Of a stretch of 22,247 nucleotides of DNA, positions 1 to 7,868 are shown piece by piece. The position numbers were made by a program, and so were the translations under genes. Under the pieces are notes generated by a model. It was not told the DNA's origin. It saw nothing but the letters and a program-made list of their open reading frames with translations, and did not search any database. Where the stretch lies: contig AZHQ01000007.1 in NCBI GenBank assembly GCA_000504605.1, positions 1 through 22,247 on the forward strand, in the 5' to 3' direction. Each line of letters opens with the position of its first letter. Within the stretch, counting starts at the first letter, position 1. The DNA comes from an alpha proteobacterium SCGC AAA288-E13. Lineage in GTDB: Bacteria; Pseudomonadota; Alphaproteobacteria; Pelagibacterales; Pelagibacteraceae.

Positions 1-312
1 ATGAACCTCAAGCTTGGAAATTCCATATTCTAATTTAAAATCCACAGAATATTTATTTGATGGCAGTTTATTTTCTTTTCTTAATAGCACGATAGGTTTA
101 TTTACAATATAGGAAAGAGGAGATGAAAAAATGAATCCTCTTGATTCAATTGCACCAATTTTATCAAAACTAACTTTTTTTGAAATTTCTGCAATTTTAT
201 CAATGCAACTTTTAAATGCATTTTCGTCTTTAATTAAGGTTGTAATATCCCTAAATAATATACCTTTTTTGGGATAATCCGGAATCGACCTAATATATTT
301 TTTTAAATCCAT
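1..312 (-). CDS. apt: Adenine phosphoribosyltransferase, N-terminal part (cut by window edge)
   Basis: The minus strand is open from an ATG at 312 to the window edge, giving the first 104 residues with no stop. The N-terminus shows the Apt hallmark: a proline-rich stretch followed by KGILFRDIT (residues 16-24), then IGAIESRGFIF (52-62), the conserved ESRGF segment of Apt enzymes. Apt converts adenine and PRPP to AMP and pyrophosphate in the cytosol. The PRPP-binding loop lies beyond the edge and cannot be checked. The gene is divergent from mtnP with 49 bases between starts. That makes biological sense, because MtnP releases the adenine that Apt salvages. The short gap must hold both promoters; no clear Shine-Dalgarno site is visible. 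Confidence 0.93.
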   Translation of the reverse strand, partial: MDLKKYIRSIPDYPKKGILFRDITTLIKDENAFKSCIDKIAEISKKVSFDKIGAIESRGFIFSSPLSYIVNKPIVLLRKENKLPSNKYSVDFKLEYGISKLEVH

Positions 313-361
313 TTTTTTTATTCAAATTAAAAAAGAAACATCATAATAATTAATTATTAAA

Positions 362-1237
362 ATGACAAATTCAAAATTAGCTATAATTGGTGGTAGCGGT
401 CTTTATGAAATTGAAGGATTAAAGAATTTTAAATGGAAAAAAGTTAAAACTCCATGGGGAAATCCCTCTGATGAAATATTGAATTTTAGTTACAAAGAAA
501 AGGATGTATGTTTTTTACCAAGACACGGAAGAGGTCATAAAATTTCGCCAACAAATATTAATTTTAGAGCCAATATTGATGCATTAAAACAATTGGGCGT
601 TACAGATATTGTTTCGGTTTCTGCTGTAGGTTCACTTAAAGAAAATTTAGATCCAGGTACTTTTGTTTTGATAGATCAGTTTATCGATAGAACATTTTCA
701 AGAGCAAAAACATTTTTTGATGAAGAAATAGTTGCTCATGTTTCTATGGCTCATCCGACTAGCTCTGGCTTAGCAGACACATGCGAGCATGCTCTAAAAC
801 AACTAAAAATCAAATATCAAAGAGGTGGCACATATATAGTAATGGAAGGTCCACAATTTTCTAGTCTAGCAGAATCCAATTTATATAGGAGCTGGAAAGC
901 AGATGTAATAGGCATGACAAACATGCCTGAAGCTAAATTGGCAAGAGAAGCAGAAATTAGATACACGACTGTGGCTATGGTAACAGATTTTGATTGTTGG
1001 CATCCAGACCATGAAAATGTTGAAGTTCAAATGATAATTAAGACCTTAATGGACAATGCAGAAAAGGCAAAAAATATGATTAAGATAATCATAGAGAATT
1101 TTGAAAGCAAAATTAAAAAGAATGATCCTGCTAACAATTGTTTGGATACTGCTATTATTACTAATCCAAAATTAATGACAAAAAAAACTAAAAACAAATT
1201 AAAAAATATAGCTGGAAGAGTACTTTTTAAAAAATAA
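362..1237 (+). CDS. mtnP: S-methyl-5'-thioadenosine phosphorylase
   Basis: This 291-residue cytosolic enzyme cleaves MTA with phosphate into adenine and 5-methylthioribose-1-phosphate. Visible family motifs are the N-terminal GGSGLY (residues 10-15), RHGRGH (54-59, phosphate/sugar site), SAVGSL (87-92), MEGPQFSS (161-168, substrate Met) and GMTNMPEAKLAREAE (184-198). TDFD (208-211) supplies the two Asp residues that specify adenine-type bases over the Asn of guanine/hypoxanthine phosphorylases, so MTAP is preferred over PNP. Length fits the family. The stop overlaps the ATG of mtnA by one base (TAATG), so translation is probably coupled. MTA here would come mostly from the SpeD-SpeE fusion encoded at 4476-5519. 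Confidence 0.95.
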   Translation: MTNSKLAIIGGSGLYEIEGLKNFKWKKVKTPWGNPSDEILNFSYKEKDVCFLPRHGRGHKISPTNINFRANIDALKQLGVTDIVSVSAVGSLKENLDPGTFVLIDQFIDRTFSRAKTFFDEEIVAHVSMAHPTSSGLADTCEHALKQLKIKYQRGGTYIVMEGPQFSSLAESNLYRSWKADVIGMTNMPEAKLAREAEIRYTTVAMVTDFDCWHPDHENVEVQMIIKTLMDNAEKAKNMIKIIIENFESKIKKNDPANNCLDTAIITNPKLMTKKTKNKLKNIAGRVLFKK

Positions 1238-2313
1238 TGCGTATAAATGGAAAAACATTTAGAACAATTTGGTTTGATGAAAAAGATCAAGTAGTAAAAA
1301 TTATTGACCAAACTAAACTTCCTCATAAATTTGAAGTAAAAAACCTTAAAACACTTAAAGACACTATAAACGCTATCAAAATCATGGAGGTAAGGGGAGC
1401 ACCCCTTATAGGAGCTACAGCTGCTTATGGAATAGTTTTAGCCATTATGGAAAATAATGATCCTAAATTTATTAAAACAAGCTGTGAAAATTTAATTAAA
1501 TCTAGACCCACTGCAATAAATTTAAAATGGGCAGTGAATAGAATGCTAAAAAAATTATCAGGTGTAAATAATAATGAAGTTTTAAAAATCGCTTTAGAAG
1601 AAGCAAAATTAATTTGCGAAGAGGACATTAAATTCTGTGAAAATATTGGACTTAATGGATTAAAAATTATTGAAGAAATTTATAATAAAAAGAAAAATAC
1701 AGTAAATATTTTAACTCATTGCAATGCAGGTTGGCTTGCAACAATTGACTGGGGTACTGCAACTTCTCCAATTTACCATGCACATAAAAAAGGAATTAAA
1801 GTTCATGTTTGGGTTGATGAAACAAGACCAAGAAATCAAGGTGCATCTCTTACATCTTATGAATTAAATGAAGAAGGAGTACCTAATACAATTATAGCTG
1901 ACAATGCTGGTGGAATATTAATGCAAAGAGGTGAAGTTGATATGTGCATCGTTGGGACTGATAGAACAATTGCAACAGGAGATGTTGCTAATAAAATTGG
2001 AACTTATTTAAAAGCTTTGGCTGCTAAAGATAATAATGTTCCTTTTTATGTAGCTTTACCAAGCTCAACAATAGATTGGAAAACTAATGATTTTAAAAAT
2101 ATTCCAATCGAAGAAAGAAATTCAGAAGAATTATCTCACGTAGAAGGATTAGATGAAAATAACAATCTTAAAAGAGTTTTAATCTATCCCAAAAAAAGCA
2201 AAACAATGAACATAGCTTTTGATGTTACTCCAGCCAAATACATAACAGGATTAATAACTGAAAAAGGGGTTTGTGAAGCATCTACTGAAGGATTAAAAAA
2301 ATTATTTAAATGA
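1237..2313 (+). CDS. mtnA: S-methyl-5-thioribose-1-phosphate isomerase
   Basis: This 358-residue aldose-ketose isomerase converts methylthioribose-1-phosphate, the MtnP product, into methylthioribulose-1-phosphate. It belongs to the eIF2B-like fold. Key motifs are EVRGAPLIGATAAYG (residues 51-65), LTHCNAG (159-165, catalytic Cys162), VDETRPRNQGA (193-203) and IVGTDR (238-243, catalytic Asp242), followed by GDVANKIGTY. Both catalytic residues are present and length matches the family. The start overlaps the mtnP stop in TAATG. The 3' end converges on the aldolase/dehydrogenase gene with only 7 bases between stops and no obvious hairpin terminator. None of mtnK, mtnB, mtnC or mtnD is visible in the window, so the next step of the classical methionine salvage pathway is not represented here. 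Confidence 0.95.
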   Translation: MRINGKTFRTIWFDEKDQVVKIIDQTKLPHKFEVKNLKTLKDTINAIKIMEVRGAPLIGATAAYGIVLAIMENNDPKFIKTSCENLIKSRPTAINLKWAVNRMLKKLSGVNNNEVLKIALEEAKLICEEDIKFCENIGLNGLKIIEEIYNKKKNTVNILTHCNAGWLATIDWGTATSPIYHAHKKGIKVHVWVDETRPRNQGASLTSYELNEEGVPNTIIADNAGGILMQRGEVDMCIVGTDRTIATGDVANKIGTYLKALAAKDNNVPFYVALPSSTIDWKTNDFKNIPIEERNSEELSHVEGLDENNNLKRVLIYPKKSKTMNIAFDVTPAKYITGLITEKGVCEASTEGLKKLFK

Positions 2314-2320
2314 AAAAAAT

Positions 2321-4354
2321 TTATCTTAAAGATGCTGCTATATTGCCACCATCAACAGTTAGAACTGCACCAGTAGTTTTTTTTGAAGTAGCTAAATGGA
2401 AAAATGCTTTGGCGACATCTTCAGCTTTTACTTCATTTAACAATAAATTGCCTCTCATATAAGCATCAGTACTGATTGATCTTGCTTTAGCTCTAGTCTT
2501 GATCATTTTGTCAGTCATTAAACCACTTCTAATTCTGTCTGCATTAACTCCATTAGATCTAATTCCATAAGATCCATAATCTACGGCATATTGTTTGCAT
2601 AAACTAAGTAAAGTAGACTTCGGTAATCCATAAGGTCCAAAATTTTTTCCAGGATTTACAGATTGTTTAGAAATATTAAAAAGTAGGCAGCCATTAATAT
2701 TTTGTTTCTTCATTATTTTAACAGCTTCAGAGGCACAATTTTGATGAGAAAAGAAATTATCTTCGAAACTTTGTCTTAATATACTATCGTCTACTTCACC
2801 GATGGCTCCATTAGTTGCTGTTCCTGCGTTTGAAATTAAAATATCTATTCCCCCATACTTTTCACAGATCTGATTAAAAGCATTCTTAACACTTCTTTTA
2901 TTTCTTACATCACAGTGAATACAAAGCTCTTTAATTTTGGACTGTAAATTTTTTAATCGATCTAAATTATAATCAAGCAGAACAACTTCAGCGCCATAAC
3001 TTTTAAACATTTTATATGTTTCAAAACCTATTGTCCCTGTACTTCCTGTAATTACAACAACATTTCCTTCAAGCAATTTTTTCTTTCTTTTAATTTTAGC
3101 TTGTTCTAGAGACCAATATTCAACATCAAAAAGGTCTTTTTCTGGAATAAATTTATAAGTAGAAGTTTCTTCAACCGAAACAATTACTTTTGCATTTGTT
3201 TCAGTTAGATCTCCAGCTATTTTTGCCGAATTTAAGTCCTTTCCAACACTAAACATTCCAACGTTTTGTACCAAAACAACTCTAGGAGAAGTATCCAACA
3301 TTACTTTTTTTTCTTTAGCTTTATTCTTATTTATATTGAAATATTTGATGTATTTTTTTCTATAATTTTCGAAAGCTTTTTTTGCTGTTGTTTTAAATTC
3401 ATCAATAGAAGAATTTTTCTTTGGTGTTATTATTAAAGGGAAAGGTTTAACCCTAATTACATGATCTGGTGTTGCAGTTCCTTTTGATGAATAGGATCTT
3501 ACATCTTTACCATTCATAAAATATTTTAAGTGTTTGTTTAACCTATAATTAATTATGAATTTTTGATCTTTATTCTTAGATAAAAGACCTCTTATTACCG
3601 GAGCAATTTCATGAACATCAAATTTTGTGGAGAAATTTTTAATTTGTTTAATTTTTTTAACTTTAAGTTTTCTAATAGCTCTTTCAGCTTGTGACACATA
3701 TTTTATCATTAAGCTATATGCTTCTTTAGCACCATTATCAAAAGTAAAGATTCCATGGTTCATTAGTATTAAACAGTTAATGTTTGGATTTTTTGAGTAA
3801 ATCTCGTTTATTTTTTTAGCTAACATAAAACCAGGCATTACGTACGGCACTATACTAACTTTGTTTTCAAATATTTTTTTGCAAAAATTTAATCCTCCTG
3901 GTCTGTTTGTTAAATTTAAGATTGCATCAGAGTGAGTATGGTCTACATATTTAAATGGTAAAAAAGCGTGTAAAAATGTTTCAACAGAAGGATTTGGTGA
4001 TTTGATATTAATTAAGTTCCTTTTTTGAAAGCTAACCATATCTTCGTCAGATAGGTATTTTTTCTTTTTCATAGTTAATAATGGCTCTAGCTTTACAGCA
4101 GGCAATCCTTCTGGTTCTATATCTGCCATATCCCAACCACTACCTTTTACACATAAAACTTCGTATTTTTTTCCATCTATATCTTTGATTCGTGTTTTTA
4201 CGGAAGTATTTCCACCACCGTGCAACACTAATTTTTTATTTTTGCCCAATAAACGGCTTGTATACACGCGCAAAGCCATATCCTTGGAAAATCCAATTTT
4301 TTTATATTTTTTTACAAATTTTTTTGCTTCGTTGTTTGACCAATCGTTTTTCAA
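2321..4354 (-). CDS. Bifunctional class II aldolase / short-chain dehydrogenase
   Basis: This 677-residue protein fuses two enzymes. Residues about 1-390 are a class II (zinc, AraD/FucA-like) aldolase with GGGNTS (46-51, phosphate site), HTHSD (139-143) and MNHGIF (198-203); His139, His141 and His200 are the likely metal ligands. Residues about 425-677 are an SDR dehydrogenase with TGSTGTIG (436-443), Asp461 ending beta-2 (suggesting NAD), NAG (509-511) and catalytic Tyr575-x3-Lys579. The layout and length match the bifunctional rhamnulose-1-phosphate aldolase/alcohol dehydrogenase family. No rhamnose isomerase, kinase or transporter is adjacent; mtnP, mtnA and speD-speE are. I infer that it may split methylthioribulose-1-phosphate into DHAP and methylthioacetaldehyde and reduce the aldehyde. 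Domain calls are firm; the substrate is not. Confidence 0.9.
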   Translation of the reverse strand: MKNDWSNNEAKKFVKKYKKIGFSKDMALRVYTSRLLGKNKKLVLHGGGNTSVKTRIKDIDGKKYEVLCVKGSGWDMADIEPEGLPAVKLEPLLTMKKKKYLSDEDMVSFQKRNLINIKSPNPSVETFLHAFLPFKYVDHTHSDAILNLTNRPGGLNFCKKIFENKVSIVPYVMPGFMLAKKINEIYSKNPNINCLILMNHGIFTFDNGAKEAYSLMIKYVSQAERAIRKLKVKKIKQIKNFSTKFDVHEIAPVIRGLLSKNKDQKFIINYRLNKHLKYFMNGKDVRSYSSKGTATPDHVIRVKPFPLIITPKKNSSIDEFKTTAKKAFENYRKKYIKYFNINKNKAKEKKVMLDTSPRVVLVQNVGMFSVGKDLNSAKIAGDLTETNAKVIVSVEETSTYKFIPEKDLFDVEYWSLEQAKIKRKKKLLEGNVVVITGSTGTIGFETYKMFKSYGAEVVLLDYNLDRLKNLQSKIKELCIHCDVRNKRSVKNAFNQICEKYGGIDILISNAGTATNGAIGEVDDSILRQSFEDNFFSHQNCASEAVKIMKKQNINGCLLFNISKQSVNPGKNFGPYGLPKSTLLSLCKQYAVDYGSYGIRSNGVNADRIRSGLMTDKMIKTRAKARSISTDAYMRGNLLLNEVKAEDVAKAFFHLATSKKTTGAVLTVDGGNIAASLR

Positions 4355-4475
4355 AATTTACTCCGTAAGGAATATTTATAGCAGTTTTTTATTTGAAAGA
4401 AGCAAAAAATTTGATTAGTTTTAAAAAATAAGAATCGATTCGAAGTTATAAAGTTATAAAAGAGGGTAATTTTAT
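4355..4475. promoter_or_regulatory. Divergent promoter region between aldolase/dehydrogenase and speD-speE
   Basis: These 121 bases separate two divergent genes. The region holds a 10-base perfect palindrome, GAATCGATTC (4432-4441), and a perfect tandem repeat of AAGTTATA (4443-4450 and 4451-4458). A purine-rich AAGAGGG (about 4460-4466) precedes the speD-speE ATG with about nine bases of spacing and is a plausible ribosome site. No operator can be assigned to a known regulator. The stretch is AT-rich, so chance repeats are possible. Confidence 0.4.
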
Positions 4476-5519
4476 ATGATAAAAGTTGGTGAACATATTG
4501 CTTTGGATTTTTTGGGTATAAAACAAAATTATAACCCAAAGTTTTTTGGAAAAATAATATACAAAATTGCTAAAGCTGCAAAGGTTGAAATACTTAATGT
4601 TTCCCAACACAAATTTAAACCACAAGGATTTACTTTAGTTGCTCTTTTGGCCGAAAGCCATATGAGCTTTCATACCTTTCCGGAAAAAAATATAATAAGT
4701 TTTGATTTTTTTACTTGCGCAAATATTTCACCCTCAGTGGCGTTAAATATACTTAAAAAAGAAATTAAACACGAAAGAGTAGTAGTTAGAAAATTTGATA
4801 GAAGCACCGTAAGTCTTTATGATGACATTTATAGTACACCTGGCCAAAAAAAATATTATGTTGTTAATACAGTTCTTGAGGATTTTGTTTCCAAAGTTGG
4901 TCAACATATAGAAATTTTAGAATTAGAAGAATTTGGAAAATCTTTATTTATAGATAACGAACTACAGGTTTCTGAAAAAGATGAACATATTTACAGTGGG
5001 CAGTTTGTAGGTTCTGCTATGAATTTAAATTCCAATAATTCGAATGCAGCAATAATCGGAGGTGGAGATGGTGGTGTTGCAAGAGAATGTTTATCTAAAG
5101 GATTTAACTTTGTTGATTGGTTTGAATTAGATCCAGAAGTAGTTTCTGTTTGTACTAAACACCTTTCTAAAATTGGTAGAAAAGTAAAAGAAAGTAATAG
5201 AGTGAAAAATATATGGGGTGATGCTTTTAATAGCATAAAGTCTATAGATGATTCAAAATATGATAAAATTTTTGTTGACCTTAATGACGATCAATATTGC
5301 ATTAACTTAGCAGCAAAAAATATGAACAATTTAAAAAGAATTTTAAAGCCAGGTGGGGTTATAACAGCACAGGTTGGAAGCAATGATAAAAAACCTAAAC
5401 AAGTAGATAATTGGCTTAAGGTTCTTTCTAATAATTTTGGAAATACTAAGCTTGACAAAATATTCATTCCAAGTTTTGACTGTAATTGGAATTTTGCATC
5501 ATCTGTCCTAAAATTTTAA
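4476..5519 (+). CDS. speDE: S-adenosylmethionine decarboxylase / spermidine synthase fusion
   Basis: This 347-residue protein joins two polyamine enzymes. Residues 1 to about 118 are a prokaryotic SpeD: FKPQGFTLVALLAESHMSFH includes Ser61, the expected self-cleavage and pyruvoyl site in the ESH motif, with His66 and Cys81 (FFTC) at the positions of the other catalytic residues. Residues about 120-347 are an aminopropyltransferase: FGKSLFIDNELQVSEKDEHIY (153-173) matches the SpeE entry motif, GGGDGGVARE (195-204) binds decarboxylated SAM, ELDPEVV (217-223) follows, and VDLNDDQY (267-274) keeps the paired Asp residues. The usual YHE after the DE motif reads YSG here, so the amine acceptor may differ. 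It would make decarboxylated SAM, transfer aminopropyl to a diamine and release MTA for the adjacent mtnP/mtnA. Confidence 0.92.
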   Translation: MIKVGEHIALDFLGIKQNYNPKFFGKIIYKIAKAAKVEILNVSQHKFKPQGFTLVALLAESHMSFHTFPEKNIISFDFFTCANISPSVALNILKKEIKHERVVVRKFDRSTVSLYDDIYSTPGQKKYYVVNTVLEDFVSKVGQHIEILELEEFGKSLFIDNELQVSEKDEHIYSGQFVGSAMNLNSNNSNAAIIGGGDGGVARECLSKGFNFVDWFELDPEVVSVCTKHLSKIGRKVKESNRVKNIWGDAFNSIKSIDDSKYDKIFVDLNDDQYCINLAAKNMNNLKRILKPGGVITAQVGSNDKKPKQVDNWLKVLSNNFGNTKLDKIFIPSFDCNWNFASSVLKF

Positions 5520-5675
5520 CTAACTTCAAGCTTTTTATAAATCACAATTTGTGGAATAATATCTGGATTAAATTCATTGTTTAATACTGAGAAGTAAATG
5601 AATAAATTTATAAAACTTTTTTTATCTCTATAGGAGATGAATGGTGGTATTTACTGGAACAAGTCATTTCAAACA

Positions 5676-6017
5676 TTAAAATTTAATTTTATCAACTTTG
5701 GCTGCTAAAATGAAATCGCTTTCAACAAGTCCTTTGATTTTATGGGTAAAAATCTGAATTTTAGCGTAACCCCATCCAAATATTATATCGGGATGGTGTC
5801 TCTCTGCTTCTGCAATATTTCCGACTTCATTGACAAATTTTTGACTTTCAAAAAAGTTTTTAAATATAAAATTTTTTTCAAGAAAATAAATTTCATCTTT
5901 ATTTTTTTTAACATCCCAACCATCTACTTTCTTCAAATATTTATGTATTTCGGTAATGTCGAATGGTGGAACTCCACCACGACAAGGAATACATTTTTTT
6001 TTATATAAATCAGTCAT
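5676..6017 (-). CDS. phhB: Pterin-4a-carbinolamine dehydratase
   Basis: This 113-residue protein dehydrates 4a-hydroxytetrahydrobiopterin-type cofactors and so recycles pterin after aromatic amino-acid hydroxylation. The catalytic His pair sits in [17 protein letters not shown] (residues 71-87; His74, His75), with the third His92 in the THKI segment and Asp101 after it. The 18-residue spacing from first to third His matches the family. The short N-terminus with CIPCRGG (9-15) is common in bacterial members. No phenylalanine hydroxylase gene is adjacent, so the partner, if any, is elsewhere. It is divergent from the ABC transporter (83 bases between starts) and converges on speD-speE. Confidence 0.92.
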   Translation of the reverse strand: MTDLYKKKCIPCRGGVPPFDITEIHKYLKKVDGWDVKKNKDEIYFLEKNFIFKNFFESQKFVNEVGNIAEAERHHPDIIFGWGYAKIQIFTHKIKGLVESDFILAAKVDKIKF

Positions 6018-6099
6018 ACTAAACCATCAAAGTTTGGGACAAGTAACTTTATATTTGTTAAATTATGTAATATATAGTTTATTATTGTGTGAAATCAAT

Positions 6100-6864
6100 A
6101 TGACTAACGCGTTAGAAATAAGAAATTTAAAAAAATCTTTTGGAAATTTAGAAGTTATTAAAGGTCTCTCGCTAACAGCAAAAAAGGGAGATGTTTTATG
6201 TATTATTGGAACGAGTGGATCGGGAAAGAGTACCTTATTAAGGTGCGTTAATCTTTTAGAAACTCCTGATTCAGGAGAAGTATATGTGAATGGTGAGTTG
6301 ATAAAAATGAAAAAAGATAAAAAAGGCAAATTAATTCCTGTTGAACAAAATCAAGTTGACAGAATAAGATCTAAACTAGGTATGGTGTTTCAAGACTTTA
6401 ATTTATGGTCTCACATGACTGTCCTTCAAAATGTAATAGAGGCACCTATTCATGTTCAAAAAATTAAAAAGAATGTAGCTAGAAAAAATGGATATCTATT
6501 ATTAGAAAAAGTTGGAATAGCCGAAAAAGCAGATCAATACCCATCTAATCTTTCTGGTGGTCAGCAACAAAGAGCAGCTATTGCACGAGCATTAGCTATG
6601 AATCCTGATATTATGTTATTTGATGAACCAACCTCCTCACTTGATCCTGAACTTGTTGGTGAAGTTTTGAAAGTGATGCAAGCACTTGCAGAAGAAGGTC
6701 GTACTATGATTATCGTAACTCATGAAATGGGGTTTGCTAAAGGAGTATCTTCTAAAGTTATTTTTCTTGATCAAGGGCGTATAGAGGAGGAAGAAACGCC
6801 TGATAAATTCTTTAACAACCCACAATCAGCAAGATTGAAGCGATTTTTAGCGGCAAATTTGTAA
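6100..6864 (+). CDS. Polar amino-acid ABC transporter, ATP-binding protein
   Basis: This 254-residue ATPase drives import through the permeases encoded at 7869-9268. Walker A is GTSGSGKST (37-45), the Q-loop Gln98 lies in MVFQDFNLW, the signature is LSGGQQQR (151-158), Walker B is IMLFDEP (171-177) and the switch His is His208 in VTHEMGF. The extended insert after residue 65 (a Lys-rich loop before [14 protein letters not shown]) and the overall pattern match the HisP/GlnQ/OccP subfamily for basic or polar amino acids. An ATG further upstream (5956) would overlap phhB on the opposite strand and add about 48 unrelated residues. I chose 6100 because the protein aligns with family starts there. 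The binding protein follows after 86 bases. Confidence 0.94.
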   Translation: MTNALEIRNLKKSFGNLEVIKGLSLTAKKGDVLCIIGTSGSGKSTLLRCVNLLETPDSGEVYVNGELIKMKKDKKGKLIPVEQNQVDRIRSKLGMVFQDFNLWSHMTVLQNVIEAPIHVQKIKKNVARKNGYLLLEKVGIAEKADQYPSNLSGGQQQRAAIARALAMNPDIMLFDEPTSSLDPELVGEVLKVMQALAEEGRTMIIVTHEMGFAKGVSSKVIFLDQGRIEEEETPDKFFNNPQSARLKRFLAANL

Positions 6865-6926
6865 ATATAAATAAGGTATGACGCTATGTAATTATGATAT
6901 ATCCTGATTTAATAAAAAACATATAT

Positions 6927-6937
6927 GGAGGGGAGGA
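6927..6937 (+). promoter_or_regulatory. Strong purine-rich ribosome-binding site for the binding-protein gene
   Basis: GGAGGGGAGGA is a long Shine-Dalgarno-like run, rare in this AT-rich window where most starts have none. It sits 13 bases before the ATG at 6951, slightly further than ideal. It fits the usual need for high expression of the periplasmic binding protein compared with the membrane parts. Confidence 0.6.
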
Positions 6938-6950
6938 ATAGAATAAAATA

Positions 6951-7784
6951 ATGAAAAAATATTTTTTAACACTTATTGCCTTTTTATTGATGACTATCTC
7001 TGCTGCGTACGCTGGAGACTGGTCTAAAATTAAAATAGGTACAGAAGGTGCATATCCACCTTGGAACGGAACAAATGCGGCCGGAGAACTTGAAGGTGCA
7101 GAAATAGATTTAGTACGTGATCTTTGTGCAAGAATGAATGCAGAATGTGAACTTGTTGCACAGGATTGGGATGGTATTATCCCAGCTCTGCAAAATGGAA
7201 AATATGATGCCATTATGGCTGGAATGTCAATTACCAAAGAAAGAATGCAAGTAATTAACTTTTCGCAAGGTTATGCGAATGAGCCTGCTTCATTTTCAGT
7301 ATTAAAATCATCTTCACTTGCAGCTCTAGGGCATTCAGGCAAGGTAAACATGGACGCTTTAGATGGTAAATCTAAGAAATTACTTAACTCACTTAAGAAA
7401 ACTTTAAAAGGAGCTACTGTTGGTGTTCAAGGTTCCACGACGCATGAAAATTTTGTCAAACAAGTTTTGGGTGACTCGGTTACAATGAAATCATATGATA
7501 CGCAAGAAAATCTCGAACTAGATTTAAGCGTGGGTAGAATTGATGCAGCATTATCTGATCAAGGTTCTATGGAAAAATTCATGGAGTCCGATAAAGGAAA
7601 AGAAATAGTATTTATTGGACCAGGTCTTGGAGGAGGCCCATTTGGAGGAGGAGTTGGAGTTGGTTTACGAAAATCTGATACTGATCTCTTAAAAATGTTT
7701 AACAAAGCTATTGATTCGGCTAGAGCCGATGGCACGCTTGCTGAACATTTTAGTAAATGGTTTGGTAAAGATATTTCAATGTAA
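6951..7784 (+). CDS. Polar amino-acid ABC transporter, periplasmic substrate-binding protein
   Basis: This 277-residue family 3 solute-binding protein (HisJ/ArgT/OccT type) has a clear Sec signal peptide: MKK, a hydrophobic core and AYA with cleavage expected after residue 21. The mature start reads IKIGTEGAYPPWN, the usual ligand-pocket strand. IPALQNGKYDAIMAGMSIT (residues 76-94) and RIDAALSDQGSM (about 193-204) are typical lobe motifs. A Lys-rich insert near residues 120-140 resembles the octopine/nopaline and arginine/ornithine branch. A basic amino acid or a derivative is the best guess, but ligand identity cannot be read from sequence. The gene has a strong ribosome site upstream and a hairpin terminator downstream, so it should be expressed more than the permeases. 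Confidence 0.93.
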   Translation: MKKYFLTLIAFLLMTISAAYAGDWSKIKIGTEGAYPPWNGTNAAGELEGAEIDLVRDLCARMNAECELVAQDWDGIIPALQNGKYDAIMAGMSITKERMQVINFSQGYANEPASFSVLKSSSLAALGHSGKVNMDALDGKSKKLLNSLKKTLKGATVGVQGSTTHENFVKQVLGDSVTMKSYDTQENLELDLSVGRIDAALSDQGSMEKFMESDKGKEIVFIGPGLGGGPFGGGVGVGLRKSDTDLLKMFNKAIDSARADGTLAEHFSKWFGKDISM

Positions 7785-7815
7785 TTATTTGTTAATTACA
7801 ATAATTAATAACAAT

Positions 7816-7855
7816 AAAAAAGAGCGGCCATTGCGTTTGGCTGCTCTTTTTTTTT
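7816..7855 (+). terminator. Intrinsic terminator between binding protein and permease genes
   Basis: A strong hairpin has left arm AGAGCGGCCA (7821-7830), loop TTGCGTT and right arm TGGCTGCTCT (7838-7847). All positions pair, one of them as G-U. A run of nine T follows (7847-7855), and the A-run at 7816-7820 can extend the stem. It lies 32 bases after the binding-protein stop and 13 bases before the first permease start, so it probably reduces read-through into the permeases. Confidence 0.88.
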
Positions 7856-7868
7856 GTGGGTATAACTC

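Noticed and set aside
313..361. Possible SAM- or purine-responsive riboswitch between apt and mtnP.
   Set aside because: Only 49 bases are available, and no conserved aptamer core or hairpin could be seen.
4991..5236. Minus-strand 81-codon frame inside speD-speE.
   Set aside because: It is an antisense shadow of a well-supported gene with no ribosome site or recognisable domain.
5516..5650. Minus-strand open frame of 44 codons between speD-speE and phhB, with a protein-like end (NPDIIPQIVIYKK).
   Set aside because: It has no start codon in frame, a stop lies just upstream at 5651-5653, and no family is recognised. It may be a relic but cannot be supported.
5956..6099. Upstream ATG that would extend the ABC ATPase by 48 residues.
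   Set aside because: The extension overlaps phhB on the other strand and has no similarity to the family; the ATG at 6100 gives the normal N-terminus.
7640..7660. Gly-rich stretch in the binding protein (GGGPFGGGVGVG) that looks like a repeat.
   Set aside because: It aligns with the normal GxGxGVGLRK loop region of family 3 binding proteins, so it is not a separate element.
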